Origin: Niastella caeni
Lineage (GTDB): Bacteria > Bacteroidota > Bacteroidia > Chitinophagales > Chitinophagaceae
Length of the DNA stretch: 64,000 nucleotides
Reading direction: 5' to 3'
NCBI RefSeq assembly: GCF_004834005.1
Contig: NZ_STFF01000011.1
Location: 1 to 64,000 of the forward strand
Shown: piece by piece, positions 25,549 to 34,651 of the stretch
Numbering within the stretch: position 1 is the first letter of the stretch
How the letters are laid out: the number at the start of each line of letters is the position of its first letter
Made by a program: the position numbers and the translations under genes
Notes under the pieces: model-generated
What the model saw: only the letters and a program-made list of their open reading frames with translations
The model's database searches: none
Told to the model about the DNA's origin: nothing

Positions 25549-25906
25549 GTACGAGTGTTTTTTGCTTTACTTATTTGTAACGTAAATTATTAATTGTGGA
25601 AACTATCCAAATATCTGGTTTTTTACTAATTCTTAACAAAATTTAGTCGTGTCGCGGTTCTATTGCATCGAAATGTAACCGTGGTACGCATTTTCTTTAA
25701 CAAACGTTCATTTTCCCACGCGCAAAATATAAAAATAAAAGCCACGCATGTATCATATTACATGAGTGGCTAATAATTTGTTCATAACCTTTTGCTAAGA
25801 AAATGGCTTTCAGGGTATTTAATGGATCTCCCTTCCCGGTAAATCAGAGAGACCATATTTCAAAATTGCTCTTTTTGCCCATTGCCCATTGTCTGTTGCC
25901 TATTGG
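25549..25906. other. 358-bp spacer between subtilase and OmpA-family genes
   Basis: Contains the AT-rich upstream region of the subtilase gene (25549-25720), a minus-strand terminator for the OmpA-family gene, and a single word-repeat arm. No ORF with recognisable similarity. Confidence 0.6.
25724..25771 (-). terminator. Intrinsic terminator of OmpA-family gene
   Basis: Hairpin agccac-g-catgt with acatg-a-gtggct (25740-25771), followed on the minus strand by ttttatttttatatttt. It lies about 135 bp after the stop codon of the gene at 25907-27415. Confidence 0.7.
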
Positions 25907-25914
25907 CTATTGTT
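25876..25914. repeat. Word-repeat arm, word tgcccattgcccattg
   Basis: Five variants of cattgcc/tattggc in a row, running into the last codons of the OmpA-family gene. Same word as the element at 16671. Confidence 0.5.
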
Positions 25915-27415
25915 GTGATAATTTCAATTCAACACGTCGGTTGGCCGCCCTGCCGGCAGGAGTGCTGTTATCTGAAACCGCTCTTTCCTGGCCATACCCT
26001 TTGGCGTTTAACCGGTTGGCGTCAAGGCCTTTTTGCATCAGGTAACTCTTAACGGCATCGGCACGTTTTTGCGACAGGATCAAATTCGATTCCGGTTTAC
26101 CTACGTTATCTGTGTATCCCTCAATGATCAGTTTCAGGGAGGCATCGGCTTTCAGGATCGATACCACATTATCCAGCGCGCTGTAGGAGGCCGGCATAAT
26201 TTTATCGCTGCCTAATGCAAAGAATATTTTTTTAGCGGCATAGTTCACCCGTTCAACAATTTCCCGCTTAATGGCCGGACAACCATTGTTCTCGCGCACG
26301 CCGGCTATGGTGGGGCACTTGTCTTCTTTATCGTTCAGGCCATCGCCATCGCTGTCGGGGATCGGGCAACCATTGAAGTCTTTCGCCCCTGCTTTATCCG
26401 GACAAAGGTCTTCTTCATCGTTCAGGCCATCGCCATCTGTATCGGGCGGCGGGCATCCGTGGTATTTCAGAATGCCTGCTATATCAGGACATTGGTCTTC
26501 TTCATCCAGTACGGTGTCATTGTCCCGGTCAGGTAAGGGACAGCCCCTGTTCCTTGCCAATCCAAACACTTCCGGGCATTTATCCACTCCATCGGCAACG
26601 CCGTCGCCGTCTTTATCGGGACAGCCGCCTGCTTTGGCCGAACCAGGTACATCAGGGCAGGCATCCACTTTATCCAACACCCCGTCTTTATCCTTATCGT
26701 TGGTTAAGACTACTTTTCTGCTCAGCCAGAAACCAAGCGAAGCGCCAACAACCCGGTGCCTGAAGGTGCCTTTGTACGGCGCATCGTAAAAATTAAGCAA
26801 GCCCTGGCTGAAGAAACCGGTCAATAGAACATTGCCCAGTTCAAAACCAACGCGCGCATTTATACCTGCATCGAATGTGGTGACCTTATAATCGTTTTTG
26901 CCTACCTGGATCTCCGATTCGTCTTTTTTGTATTGAACAGATGAATCATTGAGCGCTACCCGCGATTCGGAAGTTTGTTTACCATTATAAAAGAACGACA
27001 GGTAGGGACCTGCGCTGATCATGAAACTGCTTTTCCTGCCCATTCGCAATTTCAGGGTAATGTTCAGCGGAACTTCAATATAATTTGTATAAAGTGTAGT
27101 GCTGTGAAATAAGGTATCTGTTTTAACGGCGGCGGTATCGAACAATCGCTGAAACTTTCTTCCTTTGGCCATGTAAAGAACACCCGTTTGAAAAAAGGCT
27201 TTATTCGTATACCCAAGTGGGATTTCACCAATAATACCCAGGTGAATGCCGCTTCTTTTGGTGTAATACGGCTCGGTTGATTGTTCCCAGCCGGGCAAAT
27301 CGTTTTTTTCAATTACTGAGGAAGAATGAGGGCCACCCAGGATTCCCAGCCGCATTTGTGAATGGGCAGTATACATAGAGGTGGTTAAAAGCAGCAGAGC
27401 GTAAAATTTCTTCAT
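25907..27415 (-). CDS. OmpA-family protein with PorT-like barrel and five TSP3 repeats
   Basis: 502 residues. Signal peptide (FYALLLLTTSMYTAHSQ). Residues about 20-230 form an outer-membrane barrel of the PorT/OMP_b-brl kind (MRLGILGGPHSS, FQTGVLYMAKGRKF, SSFMISAGPYLSFF). Five TSP3 calcium repeats follow (DKDGVLDKVDAC, DKDGDGVADGVDKC, DRDNDTVLDEEDQC, DTDGDGLNDEEDLC, DSDGDGLNDKEDKC). The C-terminal OmpA domain has IEGYTDNVGK and NRRVELKL, which bind peptidoglycan. Same plan as 8814-10097 but with a larger barrel and two more repeats, so the two are not a recent duplication. Monocistronic, with a terminator downstream. Confidence 0.9.
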   Translation of the reverse strand: MKKFYALLLLTTSMYTAHSQMRLGILGGPHSSSVIEKNDLPGWEQSTEPYYTKRSGIHLGIIGEIPLGYTNKAFFQTGVLYMAKGRKFQRLFDTAAVKTDTLFHSTTLYTNYIEVPLNITLKLRMGRKSSFMISAGPYLSFFYNGKQTSESRVALNDSSVQYKKDESEIQVGKNDYKVTTFDAGINARVGFELGNVLLTGFFSQGLLNFYDAPYKGTFRHRVVGASLGFWLSRKVVLTNDKDKDGVLDKVDACPDVPGSAKAGGCPDKDGDGVADGVDKCPEVFGLARNRGCPLPDRDNDTVLDEEDQCPDIAGILKYHGCPPPDTDGDGLNDEEDLCPDKAGAKDFNGCPIPDSDGDGLNDKEDKCPTIAGVRENNGCPAIKREIVERVNYAAKKIFFALGSDKIMPASYSALDNVVSILKADASLKLIIEGYTDNVGKPESNLILSQKRADAVKSYLMQKGLDANRLNAKGYGQERAVSDNSTPAGRAANRRVELKLSQQ

Positions 27416-27499
27416 ACCGGTTTCAGCTTCGAATCAGTTAAAAACGTTTTGGTCCTCAATTATATTGTTTGAAGCGGGAACTCAACTGTTGGTGAAGAA

Positions 27500-27634
27500 T
27501 TGCTAGTAGCTAGTAGTAAGTGGCTAGTATGGCTTTTATTCGAGGCTTATAACTAATCGCTTGTTTCACTTTATTCTCAAATCGTACATACTATTTTTCT
27601 TCCCACTAACTACTAGCTACTTACTACTCGCTTA
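27500..27634. repeat. Word-repeat quasi-palindrome, word ctagtagctagtag
   Basis: Left arm 27502-27530 (gctagtagctagtagtaag) and right arm 27604-27633 (actaactactagctacttac) are reverse complements. The centre contains ttcgaggctt (27539). It lies between the convergently oriented ends and starts of two minus-strand genes. Confidence 0.7.
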
Positions 27635-29164
27635 CACATGAAACTTGATCCCCTGCGCTAAGGGTAATTGTGTAGAATAATTGATCGTATTCGTCTGGCG
27701 TCGCATATACGCTTTCCAGGCGTCACTACCGCTTTCGCGGCCGCCGCCGGTTTCTTTTTCACCGCCAAAGGCGCCGCCGATTTCAGCGCCAGACGTACCA
27801 ATGTTTACATTGGCTATACCGCAGTCGCTGCCCATGGCAGATAAAAATTGTTCTGCTTCCCGCAGGTTCAGCGTCATAATACTGGAAGATAATCCCTGCG
27901 GAACCCCGTTTTGAATGGCGATCGCTTCATCGAGGGTGGTATATTTCATTAAATATAAAATAGGCGCAAATGTTTCCTGTTCTACGATCTTGAAGTGCGG
28001 TTCCACTTCGGCAATACATGGTTTTACGTAGCAGCCGCTTTCGTAACCATTGCCATCCAGCACACCGCCTTCAACAATAAACCGGCCGCCTTCTTTTTTA
28101 CAGGCCTCCAGGGCTTTTTGATATCCGCTAACCGCCCCTTTATCGATCAGCGGGCCTACGTGATTATTTTCATCGAGCGGGTTGCCGATACGCAATTGTT
28201 TGTAAGCGGCCAGCAGTTTATCTTTTATAGAATCATATACTTCCTCGTGAATGATCAAACGCCGCGTGGTTGTGCAACGCTGGCCTGCGGTGCCAACAGC
28301 GCCGAAAACCGCTCCGCGGATGGCAATATCCAGGTCGGCATATTTTGAAATAATGATGGCATTGTTGCCACCCAGTTCCAGCAGGGCCCTGCCCAAACGG
28401 GCGCCAACCGTAGCGCCAACGGCTTTGCCCATACGCGTTGAACCGGTGGCCGATACCAGGGGAATACGGGCGTCGGCCGACAACCATTCACCTACTTCGC
28501 GACCACCAATCACCATTCCGTTAATGCCATCCGGCACATTGTTGCGTTTCAATACTTCAGAAATAATATGATGACAGGCTACTGCACACAAGGGGGTTTT
28601 TTCAGAAGGCTTCCAAATGCAAACATTGCCGCAGATCCAGGCCAGCATGGAGTTCCAGCTCCATACGGCAACGGGAAAGTTAAAGGCGGAAATAATGCCC
28701 ACAATACCTAACGGATGCCATTGTTCGTACATGCGGTGCGCCGGGCGTTCGCTGTGCATGGATAAGCCATACAACTGGCGCGAGAGGCCAACCGCAAAAT
28801 CGCAGATATCGATCATTTCCTGTACTTCGCCATAACCTTCCTGCAGGCTTTTACCCATTTCATACGACACCAGTTTACCCAGCGGCTCTTTATAGGTGCG
28901 CAAGGCCTCGCCAATTTGCCGTACAATTTCACCGCGCCTGGGAGCGGGCCAGGTACGCCATTCGGTAAATGCAGCCTGGGCTTTGGCGATCACGGTTTCG
29001 TAGTCGCTTTTATCGCCGGACTTTACAGTGGCAATTAATTTACCATTAACGGGGGAATAGGATTCTATTATTTCGCCATGCGCCGGCAGGGAGGAGATAC
29101 CGGTTGAAACGCCTGAATTCAGTGCTTCTATTTTTAAGGGAGCCAGAAAATCCATATGGTGCAT
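27632..29164 (-). CDS. Aldehyde dehydrogenase, ALDH7/alpha-aminoadipic semialdehyde type
   Basis: 510 residues. NAD-binding and catalytic motifs are all present: FNFPVAVW, CIWKPSEKTPL, GSTRMGKAVG, general base Glu263 in LLELGGNN, and nucleophile Cys297 in GTAGQRCTTTRR. The C-terminal GGAFGGEKETGGGRESGSDAWK is the signature region of the ALDH7 family, which oxidises alpha-aminoadipic semialdehyde in lysine breakdown and also betaine or lipid aldehydes. A -7 box lies 8 bp before this ATG; the second ATG (29155, MDFLAPL) may be the true start. No lysine-catabolism neighbour is present, so the pathway role rests on family only. Confidence 0.9.
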   Translation of the reverse strand: MHHMDFLAPLKIEALNSGVSTGISSLPAHGEIIESYSPVNGKLIATVKSGDKSDYETVIAKAQAAFTEWRTWPAPRRGEIVRQIGEALRTYKEPLGKLVSYEMGKSLQEGYGEVQEMIDICDFAVGLSRQLYGLSMHSERPAHRMYEQWHPLGIVGIISAFNFPVAVWSWNSMLAWICGNVCIWKPSEKTPLCAVACHHIISEVLKRNNVPDGINGMVIGGREVGEWLSADARIPLVSATGSTRMGKAVGATVGARLGRALLELGGNNAIIISKYADLDIAIRGAVFGAVGTAGQRCTTTRRLIIHEEVYDSIKDKLLAAYKQLRIGNPLDENNHVGPLIDKGAVSGYQKALEACKKEGGRFIVEGGVLDGNGYESGCYVKPCIAEVEPHFKIVEQETFAPILYLMKYTTLDEAIAIQNGVPQGLSSSIMTLNLREAEQFLSAMGSDCGIANVNIGTSGAEIGGAFGGEKETGGGRESGSDAWKAYMRRQTNTINYSTQLPLAQGIKFHV

Positions 29165-29171
29165 TTTGAGG

Positions 29172-29179
29172 CAAAAGTA
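29172..29179 (-). promoter_or_regulatory. -7 box TACTTTTG of ALDH gene
   Basis: Reverse complement of caaaagta; TAnnTTTG match just 7-8 bp before the first ATG, implying a leader of only a few nucleotides. Confidence 0.5.
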
Positions 29180-29224
29180 ACTAACATTCGTGAGGGAACA
29201 AGGTGAAAGTTGAGAGGCGGCAAT

Positions 29225-29315
29225 CGTGAATGGTGAGTTGTCAGTGGTGAGTTGGTTCCTGAAAGTTCGGGTATCCTGATTTTTCTCGAGCCTTACTCAC
29301 CATTCACCATTCATA
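29225..29315. repeat. Word-repeat quasi-palindrome, word gaatggtgagttg
   Basis: Left arm 29225-29254 (gtgaatggtgagttgtcagt) and right arm 29293-29315 (actcaccattcaccattc) pair around a centre with tctcgagcctt (29284). Confidence 0.65.
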
Positions 29316-29323
29316 TTTCATTT

Positions 29324-29878
29324 TCAAATTATAACATTAGCCAACTGTTTCCTGCAGTATTCATTAAACTCATCTTCATCCGCATCGTCTTCCTCATCGT
29401 CTTCAACCTCGCGTTGTAAAATGCGGTTATTGGTAAAGTCGAGGGTAAGCAAACCATCTCTCAGCACAATATTGCTGAACTGTTTCCAGTGGTATCTTTT
29501 TTTGAAGAGGGAATTAAAAACAATTTCATTATCGGAGAACCCGATCTCTATGGCGTATTTCGCCTGGTATTCAAGCAAAGCCAGAATAATAAAAACGAAA
29601 ACCAGCCATTGAAAATAGGGCATTTTCATCCAAACCAATGCGGCTATCAACAGGGCGCGGCTATAATATACTTTACGTTTTTTGGAGGTTTGAAAAAGAT
29701 TCCAGGCTATAATGCCCGGTACAGCAACACTGCCTATCAGGTAGGCCACGCTTACATTGCTGCTTCGCAGTAATTCCAACGTAAAACAAACAACAGAAAA
29801 AATACTGAGGATCAGTCCGAGTATATCAATATACCGGTTATTTTGATTTTTAAGGGTTACAACATATTGATATACCAT
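29324..29878 (-). CDS. Small membrane protein of unknown function
   Basis: 184 residues. Four or five hydrophobic helices (ILGLILSIFSVVCFTLELL, VAYLIGSVAVPGIIAWNLF, ALLIAALVWMKM, FQWLVFVFIILALLEYQAKY), then a cytoplasmic-type domain with FSDNEIVFNSLFKKRYHWKQF and GLLTLDFTNNRILQREVED. It ends in a highly acidic stretch (EDDEEDDADEDE). The second half resembles the pattern of PH-like or DUF-type membrane-anchored domains, but no family is assigned. It begins 6 bp after the arginase-family gene on the same strand, so the two form an operon. Confidence 0.7.
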   Translation of the reverse strand: MVYQYVVTLKNQNNRYIDILGLILSIFSVVCFTLELLRSSNVSVAYLIGSVAVPGIIAWNLFQTSKKRKVYYSRALLIAALVWMKMPYFQWLVFVFIILALLEYQAKYAIEIGFSDNEIVFNSLFKKRYHWKQFSNIVLRDGLLTLDFTNNRILQREVEDDEEDDADEDEFNEYCRKQLANVII

Positions 29879-29884
29879 AGGCGG

Positions 29885-30931
29885 TTATTGGTTACTGGCC
29901 ACCAGCATATTGGCTAATCTCCATAAAATATGCGCACCCACGTTGGCATCCCACTCATTGTTATCGCCTACGCCTATTTCAACCAGATCGAAACCGATAA
30001 ACTGACGACCGCTTTGCACTATTTTTTTAAGCAAATAGAAGATCTGTTCCGTTTCAAATCCGCCTTGTACCGGTGTGCCTGTATTGGGGCACAATTTAGG
30101 ATCAAGCCCGTCAATATCAAAACTTACCAGTACTTTTTGAGGTAATTTATTTACAATTTCATCCGTGATCTGTTTCCAGGTTTCTCCTTCGTACTGGCGT
30201 TCTTTTATATCCTTATCAAAATAGGTAATAACCCTTTCTTTGTTGTTCTGAATGTATTCCCATTCTTCCTGGCAATAATCGCGGGCGCCGAGCTGTACCA
30301 GGTGAGTAAGCGAAGGAATTTCGGTAAGCGCATTATACATAACACTGGCATGGCTGTACGTAAAGAACTCGTACGATTGGCGCAGGTCGCAGTGAGCATC
30401 AATTTGCAATACGCCAAAATCGCCATGCTGTTCGGCCATTGCCTTGAAAAAGCCTAATACGATGCTGTGATCTCCACCCAGTACAGCTACCAGTTTATTC
30501 CGGTTAATTAACTGTTTGGTTTGTTCGTACACCCATTTGTTCAAATAAACGCCGCCTTCATTGATATCCCGCTGCGATTTACACATGAAGAGGTTTTTCT
30601 CCAGTATTTCGCCATGAGAAATATAATCGATGTACAATTCCGCTTCTTTGCGCAGGTAATCGCTTTTCAGCAGGATCTTTTTATCGGGTGGGCGCATATA
30701 AAAACCCTGTCTCCACGATTCTTTGTAGTCAGGGTCAAATAGATCAACATGCATGCTGGCCTTAAATATATGATCGGCTGCACGGGCAGTACCTGCATTA
30801 TAGCTTACTGTAACTTCCCAGGGAACAGGTAGAATAACAAGGCGGGCGTCTTCCTCGTTGAAGGGCAATCCAAAAATATTGTTATTGGGGTTACTTGCCG
30901 CGTTGGGATCAAAATGAGATAGATCTGTCAT
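29885..30931 (-). CDS. Arginase/agmatinase/formimidoylglutamase-family hydrolase
   Basis: 348 residues, ureohydrolase fold. The binuclear manganese ligands are in place: GGDHS (His155), DAHCD (Asp178, His180, Asp182) and SFDIDGLDP (Asp272, Asp274). Family members split arginine, agmatine or N-formimidoylglutamate. The Cys in DAHCD and the long N-terminus (about 140 residues before GGDHS) resemble the formimidoylglutamase-like group annotated in many Bacteroidota, but no histidine-degradation gene is nearby to confirm it. First gene of a two-gene operon with the membrane protein downstream. Confidence 0.85.
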   Translation of the reverse strand: MTDLSHFDPNAASNPNNNIFGLPFNEEDARLVILPVPWEVTVSYNAGTARAADHIFKASMHVDLFDPDYKESWRQGFYMRPPDKKILLKSDYLRKEAELYIDYISHGEILEKNLFMCKSQRDINEGGVYLNKWVYEQTKQLINRNKLVAVLGGDHSIVLGFFKAMAEQHGDFGVLQIDAHCDLRQSYEFFTYSHASVMYNALTEIPSLTHLVQLGARDYCQEEWEYIQNNKERVITYFDKDIKERQYEGETWKQITDEIVNKLPQKVLVSFDIDGLDPKLCPNTGTPVQGGFETEQIFYLLKKIVQSGRQFIGFDLVEIGVGDNNEWDANVGAHILWRLANMLVASNQ

Positions 30932-31029
30932 ATATCATACGCTAAAAAAACGGGGATGCAAGGTAGCACAGGAATGGAAAGCAGCAAAAAAATTATAGTA
31001 AACGAGCTTACGTTTGTTAGTAGTTGAGG

Positions 31030-31160
31030 CCTGAGCGGTGTCGAAGGCCAGGTTAGGCATCGAGCGAAGTCGAGATGCCGATTACAAGTTACAGGTTATA
31101 TAGCCCTCGACTTCGCTCGGTCTCCAGGCAAGTCCTTCGATCCTTCGACTTCGCTCAGGA
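31030..31160. repeat. Inverted repeat cluster, motif tcgacttcgctcagg
   Basis: gcgaagtcga at 31063-31072 and its reverse complement tcgacttcgc at 31107-31116 and 31145-31154, plus a local hairpin ggcatc/gatgcc (31056-31079). This motif is a common dispersed intergenic repeat in Bacteroidota genomes, as far as I recall. Confidence 0.65.
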
Positions 31161-31313
31161 CCCGGAACCCGGTAACTGTAACTTTCGAACCTTTTCCGGG
31201 GTTGCTTTGTTACTGGTTCTTATTGGTTACATGGAAACAATTAATTTAATTATATAGATAAATCAACTTACTACATAATTAAAATCTATCTGACCCTCAA
31301 TCTATTTTTGACC

Positions 31314-31321
31314 TAACTTTG
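31314..31321 (+). promoter_or_regulatory. -7 box TAACTTTG of ccmEF
   Basis: Exact TAnnTTTG match 54 bp before the ccmE ATG. Confidence 0.55.
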
Positions 31322-31375
31322 CGGGGCATCAATCAATTGTGCCTCGTCTGCAAGACGTTATAACAAATATTTCAG

Positions 31376-31795
31376 ATGAAAAAGATCCATATTGTTATTC
31401 TGGTGGGAATTGCGGTCTGCATCATGATCCTGTTGAGCTTTATGGGCGACCTCTCAACCTATGAAACCCTGGCCTCTGCCCGTCAAAAAGAAGGTAAAAC
31501 CGTAACCGTTATTGCCAAGCTCGATAAATCGGTGGCAGCGCCCATCGAGTACGACCCTGCTAAAAATCCCAACTTAACACAGTTTTATGTGATCGACTCA
31601 TTGGGAAACAGAGCGCAGGTGCGTTATTATTTTGAAAAGCCTTTTGACATGGAGAAAAGCGATCGTATTGTGCTGAAGGGAAAAATGAAAGGCGAGATAT
31701 TTGAAATTACCAGTAAAGACGGTATCCTGATAAAATGTCCTTCCAAGTATAAAGACGATCCCAAGGCAGCGCAGAACAATCTGACTCAAAATTAA
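31376..31795 (+). CDS. ccmE: Cytochrome c maturation heme chaperone CcmE, Cys variant
   Basis: 139 residues. N-terminal membrane anchor (IVILVGIAVCIMILLSF), then a small OB-fold barrel on the periplasmic side. CcmE carries heme from CcmC to the CcmF ligase. Classical CcmE binds heme covalently through the His of an HxxxY motif. Here the equivalent position reads CPSKY (Cys121, Tyr125), i.e. CxxxY, as in the variant Ccm systems described from Desulfovibrio and archaea. The next gene, 9 bp downstream, is the CcmF-type ligase, which supports the assignment. Other ccm genes are not in the window. Confidence 0.85.
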   Translation: MKKIHIVILVGIAVCIMILLSFMGDLSTYETLASARQKEGKTVTVIAKLDKSVAAPIEYDPAKNPNLTQFYVIDSLGNRAQVRYYFEKPFDMEKSDRIVLKGKMKGEIFEITSKDGILIKCPSKYKDDPKAAQNNLTQN

Positions 31796-31804
31796 AAACC
31801 TGTA

Positions 31805-34225
31805 ATGAAGTATATCGGTGAACACCTGTTGCCCGGTCAGTTGGGACATTTCCTGGTTGTGCTTTCTTTGGTAGCTTCCCTGGTGGCGACTATTGCTTAT
31901 TTCAAAGCTTCTAATGCCACCTCACCCCAAGACCACGATGGCTGGAAAAAACTGGCCCGAATGGCCTTTATGATCGATGCCGGGGCAGTACTGGCTACTT
32001 TCAGCATCATATTTATCATTATTGCCAATCATTTTCACGAATATTTTTATGCCTGGAACCACTCTGATCGGTCACTAAAACCTAAATACCTGCTCAGCAG
32101 CATTTGGGAAGGACAGGAGGGGGCTTTTCTGCTTTGGACGTTATGGCATGCGTTATTAGGCCTGGTATTAATGCGTACGGCCAAAAAATGGGAAGCGCCG
32201 GTTATGACGGTGCTCAGCTTTGCCCAGCTTTGCCTGGCTACCATGGTAATCGGGATTTATGTTTTCGATGTCAAAGTCGGAAGCAGTCCGTTCTTATTAA
32301 CCCGGCACCAGTTTCAGGATGCGCCCATTTTTTCGGGGGCAGATTACCTGAGCCAGCCGAAAATACATAATGGGAACGGCCTCAACCAGTTGCTACAGAA
32401 CTACTGGATGGTGATCCACCCACCGGTTTTATTCCTCGGTTATGCCAGTACCATTATTCCTTTTGCCTTCTCCATAGCCGGTTTATGGAAGAAAGATTTT
32501 GGCGGCTGGACGAAACAGGCCTTACCCTGGTCATTATTTTCCGGAGCCATTTTTGGGCTTGGTATAATGATGGGTGGGGCATGGGCATATGAATCCCTCA
32601 CTTTTGGCGGTTACTGGGCCTGGGACCCTGTGGAGAACGCTTCGCTGGTGCCCTGGCTGATCATGATCGCAGGCATTCATACCCAGTTGATCTACAATTC
32701 AACCGGCCATTCTTTACGCGCTACGCACCTGTTCTTTATACTCAGTTTCCTGCTGGTAATGTATTCAACCTATCTTACCCGCAGCGGCGATCTGCAGGAT
32801 ACCTCCGTGCACGCTTTCGTTGATTCGGGCATGAACTGGCAATTGCGCGCCTGGTTATTCATTTTTATTGTTCCGTCGCTGGTATTGCTGGTAGCGCGGT
32901 ATAAAAAGATCCCGCATATTGCGAAGGAAGAAGAGTTCAGCAGCCGGGAGTTCTGGATGTTCATCGGTTCGCTGGTGTTGTTCCTGTCGGCCATGGCCAT
33001 TATCATTCCTACTTCTTTTCCCATTATTAATAAACTGTTTGGCACCAGCCTGGTAATAGGTGAGGACAAAGAATTTCCCTATAACCGCATACAAATATTC
33101 GTAGCTGTGGTAATAGGTATACTCACCGCCATTGGGCAGTACCTCAAATACAGGAATACGACAAAAGCGTATTTCACGAAAAAGCTGTTGTGGGCCACAG
33201 TGGTTTCCATCCTGGTGTCGGCTTCCATCAGTTACTTCGGAAATATCAATTACAATAAATACGGGCTTGGTTTCCTGGCCGCCATTCACCTGGCGCTGTT
33301 TGCTACCGTATACGCTGTTATTGCCAATGCAGCCTACATTTATACAGGCCTGGGCGGCAAGTTAAAGGCAGCGGGCGCATCTGTAGCCCACCTGGGTTTT
33401 GGATTGATGCTGGTAGGGATACTTATTTCTTCTTCCAAAAAAGAAGTGCTGTCGGTAAATACCTTTAACCCGCTCAATTTTGGTCCTGATAAACCCAGAG
33501 AAGGTTTTGAAAATCTGACCCTGTTCCGCGGCGTTAAAACCGATATGGGAAAATATTGGGCTACCTATGTGAAAGATTCGGTGAGTGAGAATGGAAAAAT
33601 TACCTGGTTCCAGGTTGATATGGAAAGAAAAGACGGCAAGGACAAGTTCACATTGTACCCAGACCTCATCAGGAATACCAAAGGGCAGGAGGGGATGTCG
33701 AACAACCCCGATTCACGGCATTACCTGCACAAAGATATTTTCAGCTATGTGAACCATGCCAGTTCGGTACAGGAAGGTTCCGATACGTCGCAGTTCAAAA
33801 ATCATGTGGTGCAAACCGGCGACACTGTTTTTTATTCAGAAGGGTACATGATCCTTGACAGTGTTACCATAAACCCGAATAACGACAAATACAAATTCAC
33901 CAGTAAGGATACGGCTATTATGGCCAACCTCACCGTGATCACTAAGGAGCAACAGAAACTTACTGCCAGGCCGGTATTTTATGTGCGTAATAATGGTCCG
34001 CAATACATTTTAGATACCTTGTATTCGCAAGGGTTGGCTGTTGGCCTTACCCGTGTTGCCGATAACAAGCACCTGGAGATCAGTGTGAAGGAATCTTCGC
34101 GGCTAACGCCCTTTCTGGCCCTGAAAGTATTGCAGTTCCCCTTCATTAACCTGGTTTGGTTAGGCGTGGTACTAATGATAGCAGGATTTGTAATGAGTAT
34201 CGTGCGCAGAGTGAAATTATTATAG
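31805..34225 (+). CDS. ccmF: Heme lyase CcmF-type cytochrome c biogenesis protein
   Basis: 806 residues, about fifteen transmembrane helices. The tryptophan-rich heme-handling WWD motif is GGYWAWDPVENASLVPWL, in the expected position after MMGGAWAYESLTFGG. Conserved membrane histidines are seen around VIHPPVLFLGYAS and IHTQLIYNSTGHSLRATH. A long periplasmic domain (about residues 560-760) precedes the last helix (FINLVWLGVVLMIAGFVMSI). CcmF joins heme to apocytochrome c CXXCH sites together with CcmE, encoded 9 bp upstream. Length exceeds the usual 650 residues because of this C-terminal extension. Transcribed with ccmE. Confidence 0.92.
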   Translation: MKYIGEHLLPGQLGHFLVVLSLVASLVATIAYFKASNATSPQDHDGWKKLARMAFMIDAGAVLATFSIIFIIIANHFHEYFYAWNHSDRSLKPKYLLSSIWEGQEGAFLLWTLWHALLGLVLMRTAKKWEAPVMTVLSFAQLCLATMVIGIYVFDVKVGSSPFLLTRHQFQDAPIFSGADYLSQPKIHNGNGLNQLLQNYWMVIHPPVLFLGYASTIIPFAFSIAGLWKKDFGGWTKQALPWSLFSGAIFGLGIMMGGAWAYESLTFGGYWAWDPVENASLVPWLIMIAGIHTQLIYNSTGHSLRATHLFFILSFLLVMYSTYLTRSGDLQDTSVHAFVDSGMNWQLRAWLFIFIVPSLVLLVARYKKIPHIAKEEEFSSREFWMFIGSLVLFLSAMAIIIPTSFPIINKLFGTSLVIGEDKEFPYNRIQIFVAVVIGILTAIGQYLKYRNTTKAYFTKKLLWATVVSILVSASISYFGNINYNKYGLGFLAAIHLALFATVYAVIANAAYIYTGLGGKLKAAGASVAHLGFGLMLVGILISSSKKEVLSVNTFNPLNFGPDKPREGFENLTLFRGVKTDMGKYWATYVKDSVSENGKITWFQVDMERKDGKDKFTLYPDLIRNTKGQEGMSNNPDSRHYLHKDIFSYVNHASSVQEGSDTSQFKNHVVQTGDTVFYSEGYMILDSVTINPNNDKYKFTSKDTAIMANLTVITKEQQKLTARPVFYVRNNGPQYILDTLYSQGLAVGLTRVADNKHLEISVKESSRLTPFLALKVLQFPFINLVWLGVVLMIAGFVMSIVRRVKLL

Positions 34226-34442
34226 GTTACCGGTTGCCGGGTTCCGGGCTTTTAGTTCGGGACTCGCTAAAATAGGTGACAGGCTCCGGTTTTCAAGTTC
34301 CATTGGTCATTATGGGACTGCTATACCTCACCTAATGGTTAACTTATAAGGCATAAAACTGTATTTCCTGGTAACAGGTAACTGGTACCTTTGCACCTGC
34401 AACCTGAAACTTGTAACCTGTAACCTGAAACCCGTTTCCCAA
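34226..34442. repeat. Word-repeat element, words gttaccgg and gtaacctg
   Basis: Left arm from 34226 (ggttaccggttgccgggttc), core with gggactcgctaaaat (34259), right arms ctggtaacaggtaactgg (34370 on) and acttgtaacctgtaacctg (34408 on). It follows the ccmF stop codon at once. Confidence 0.6.
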
Positions 34443-34651
34443 TTCAAGTAACCATTTCCCTTCATATAAGTGCTAAACCTTATTTCACAAAACCTTCATC
34501 ACCCAATTGTTTCCCCTGAAAAATTCGTATTGTAACTTTAATACGTTCTTAAAACTTTTTTAAGAATTGTTTTGCAACGAAACGGGTTACTTACTGTGTC
34601 TTTTTGGAATTATTATTAAAACCAAAATTGTATTATATTAGTAGCATAGGA
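34226..34651. other. 426-bp spacer after ccmF
   Basis: The first half is a word-repeat element (listed). The second half, 34443-34651, is AT-rich with no clear -7 match (nearest gtaactttaa at about 34540). No ORF beyond an N-terminal extension of the DUF4294 gene. Confidence 0.55.

Larger units (their letters stand above)
30932..31375. other. 444-bp spacer between divergent operons
   Basis: Upstream region for both the arginase-family operon (minus) and ccmEF (plus). Contains the gcgaagtcga repeat cluster and the ccmE -7 box, listed separately, and a short gttacagg word. No ORF of interest. Confidence 0.6.

Noticed and set aside
26271..26789. 172-residue plus-strand frame across the TSP3 repeats of the OmpA-family gene
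   Set aside because: Serine- and proline-rich pattern arises from the reverse of the Asp/Gly-rich repeats; shadow of the real gene.
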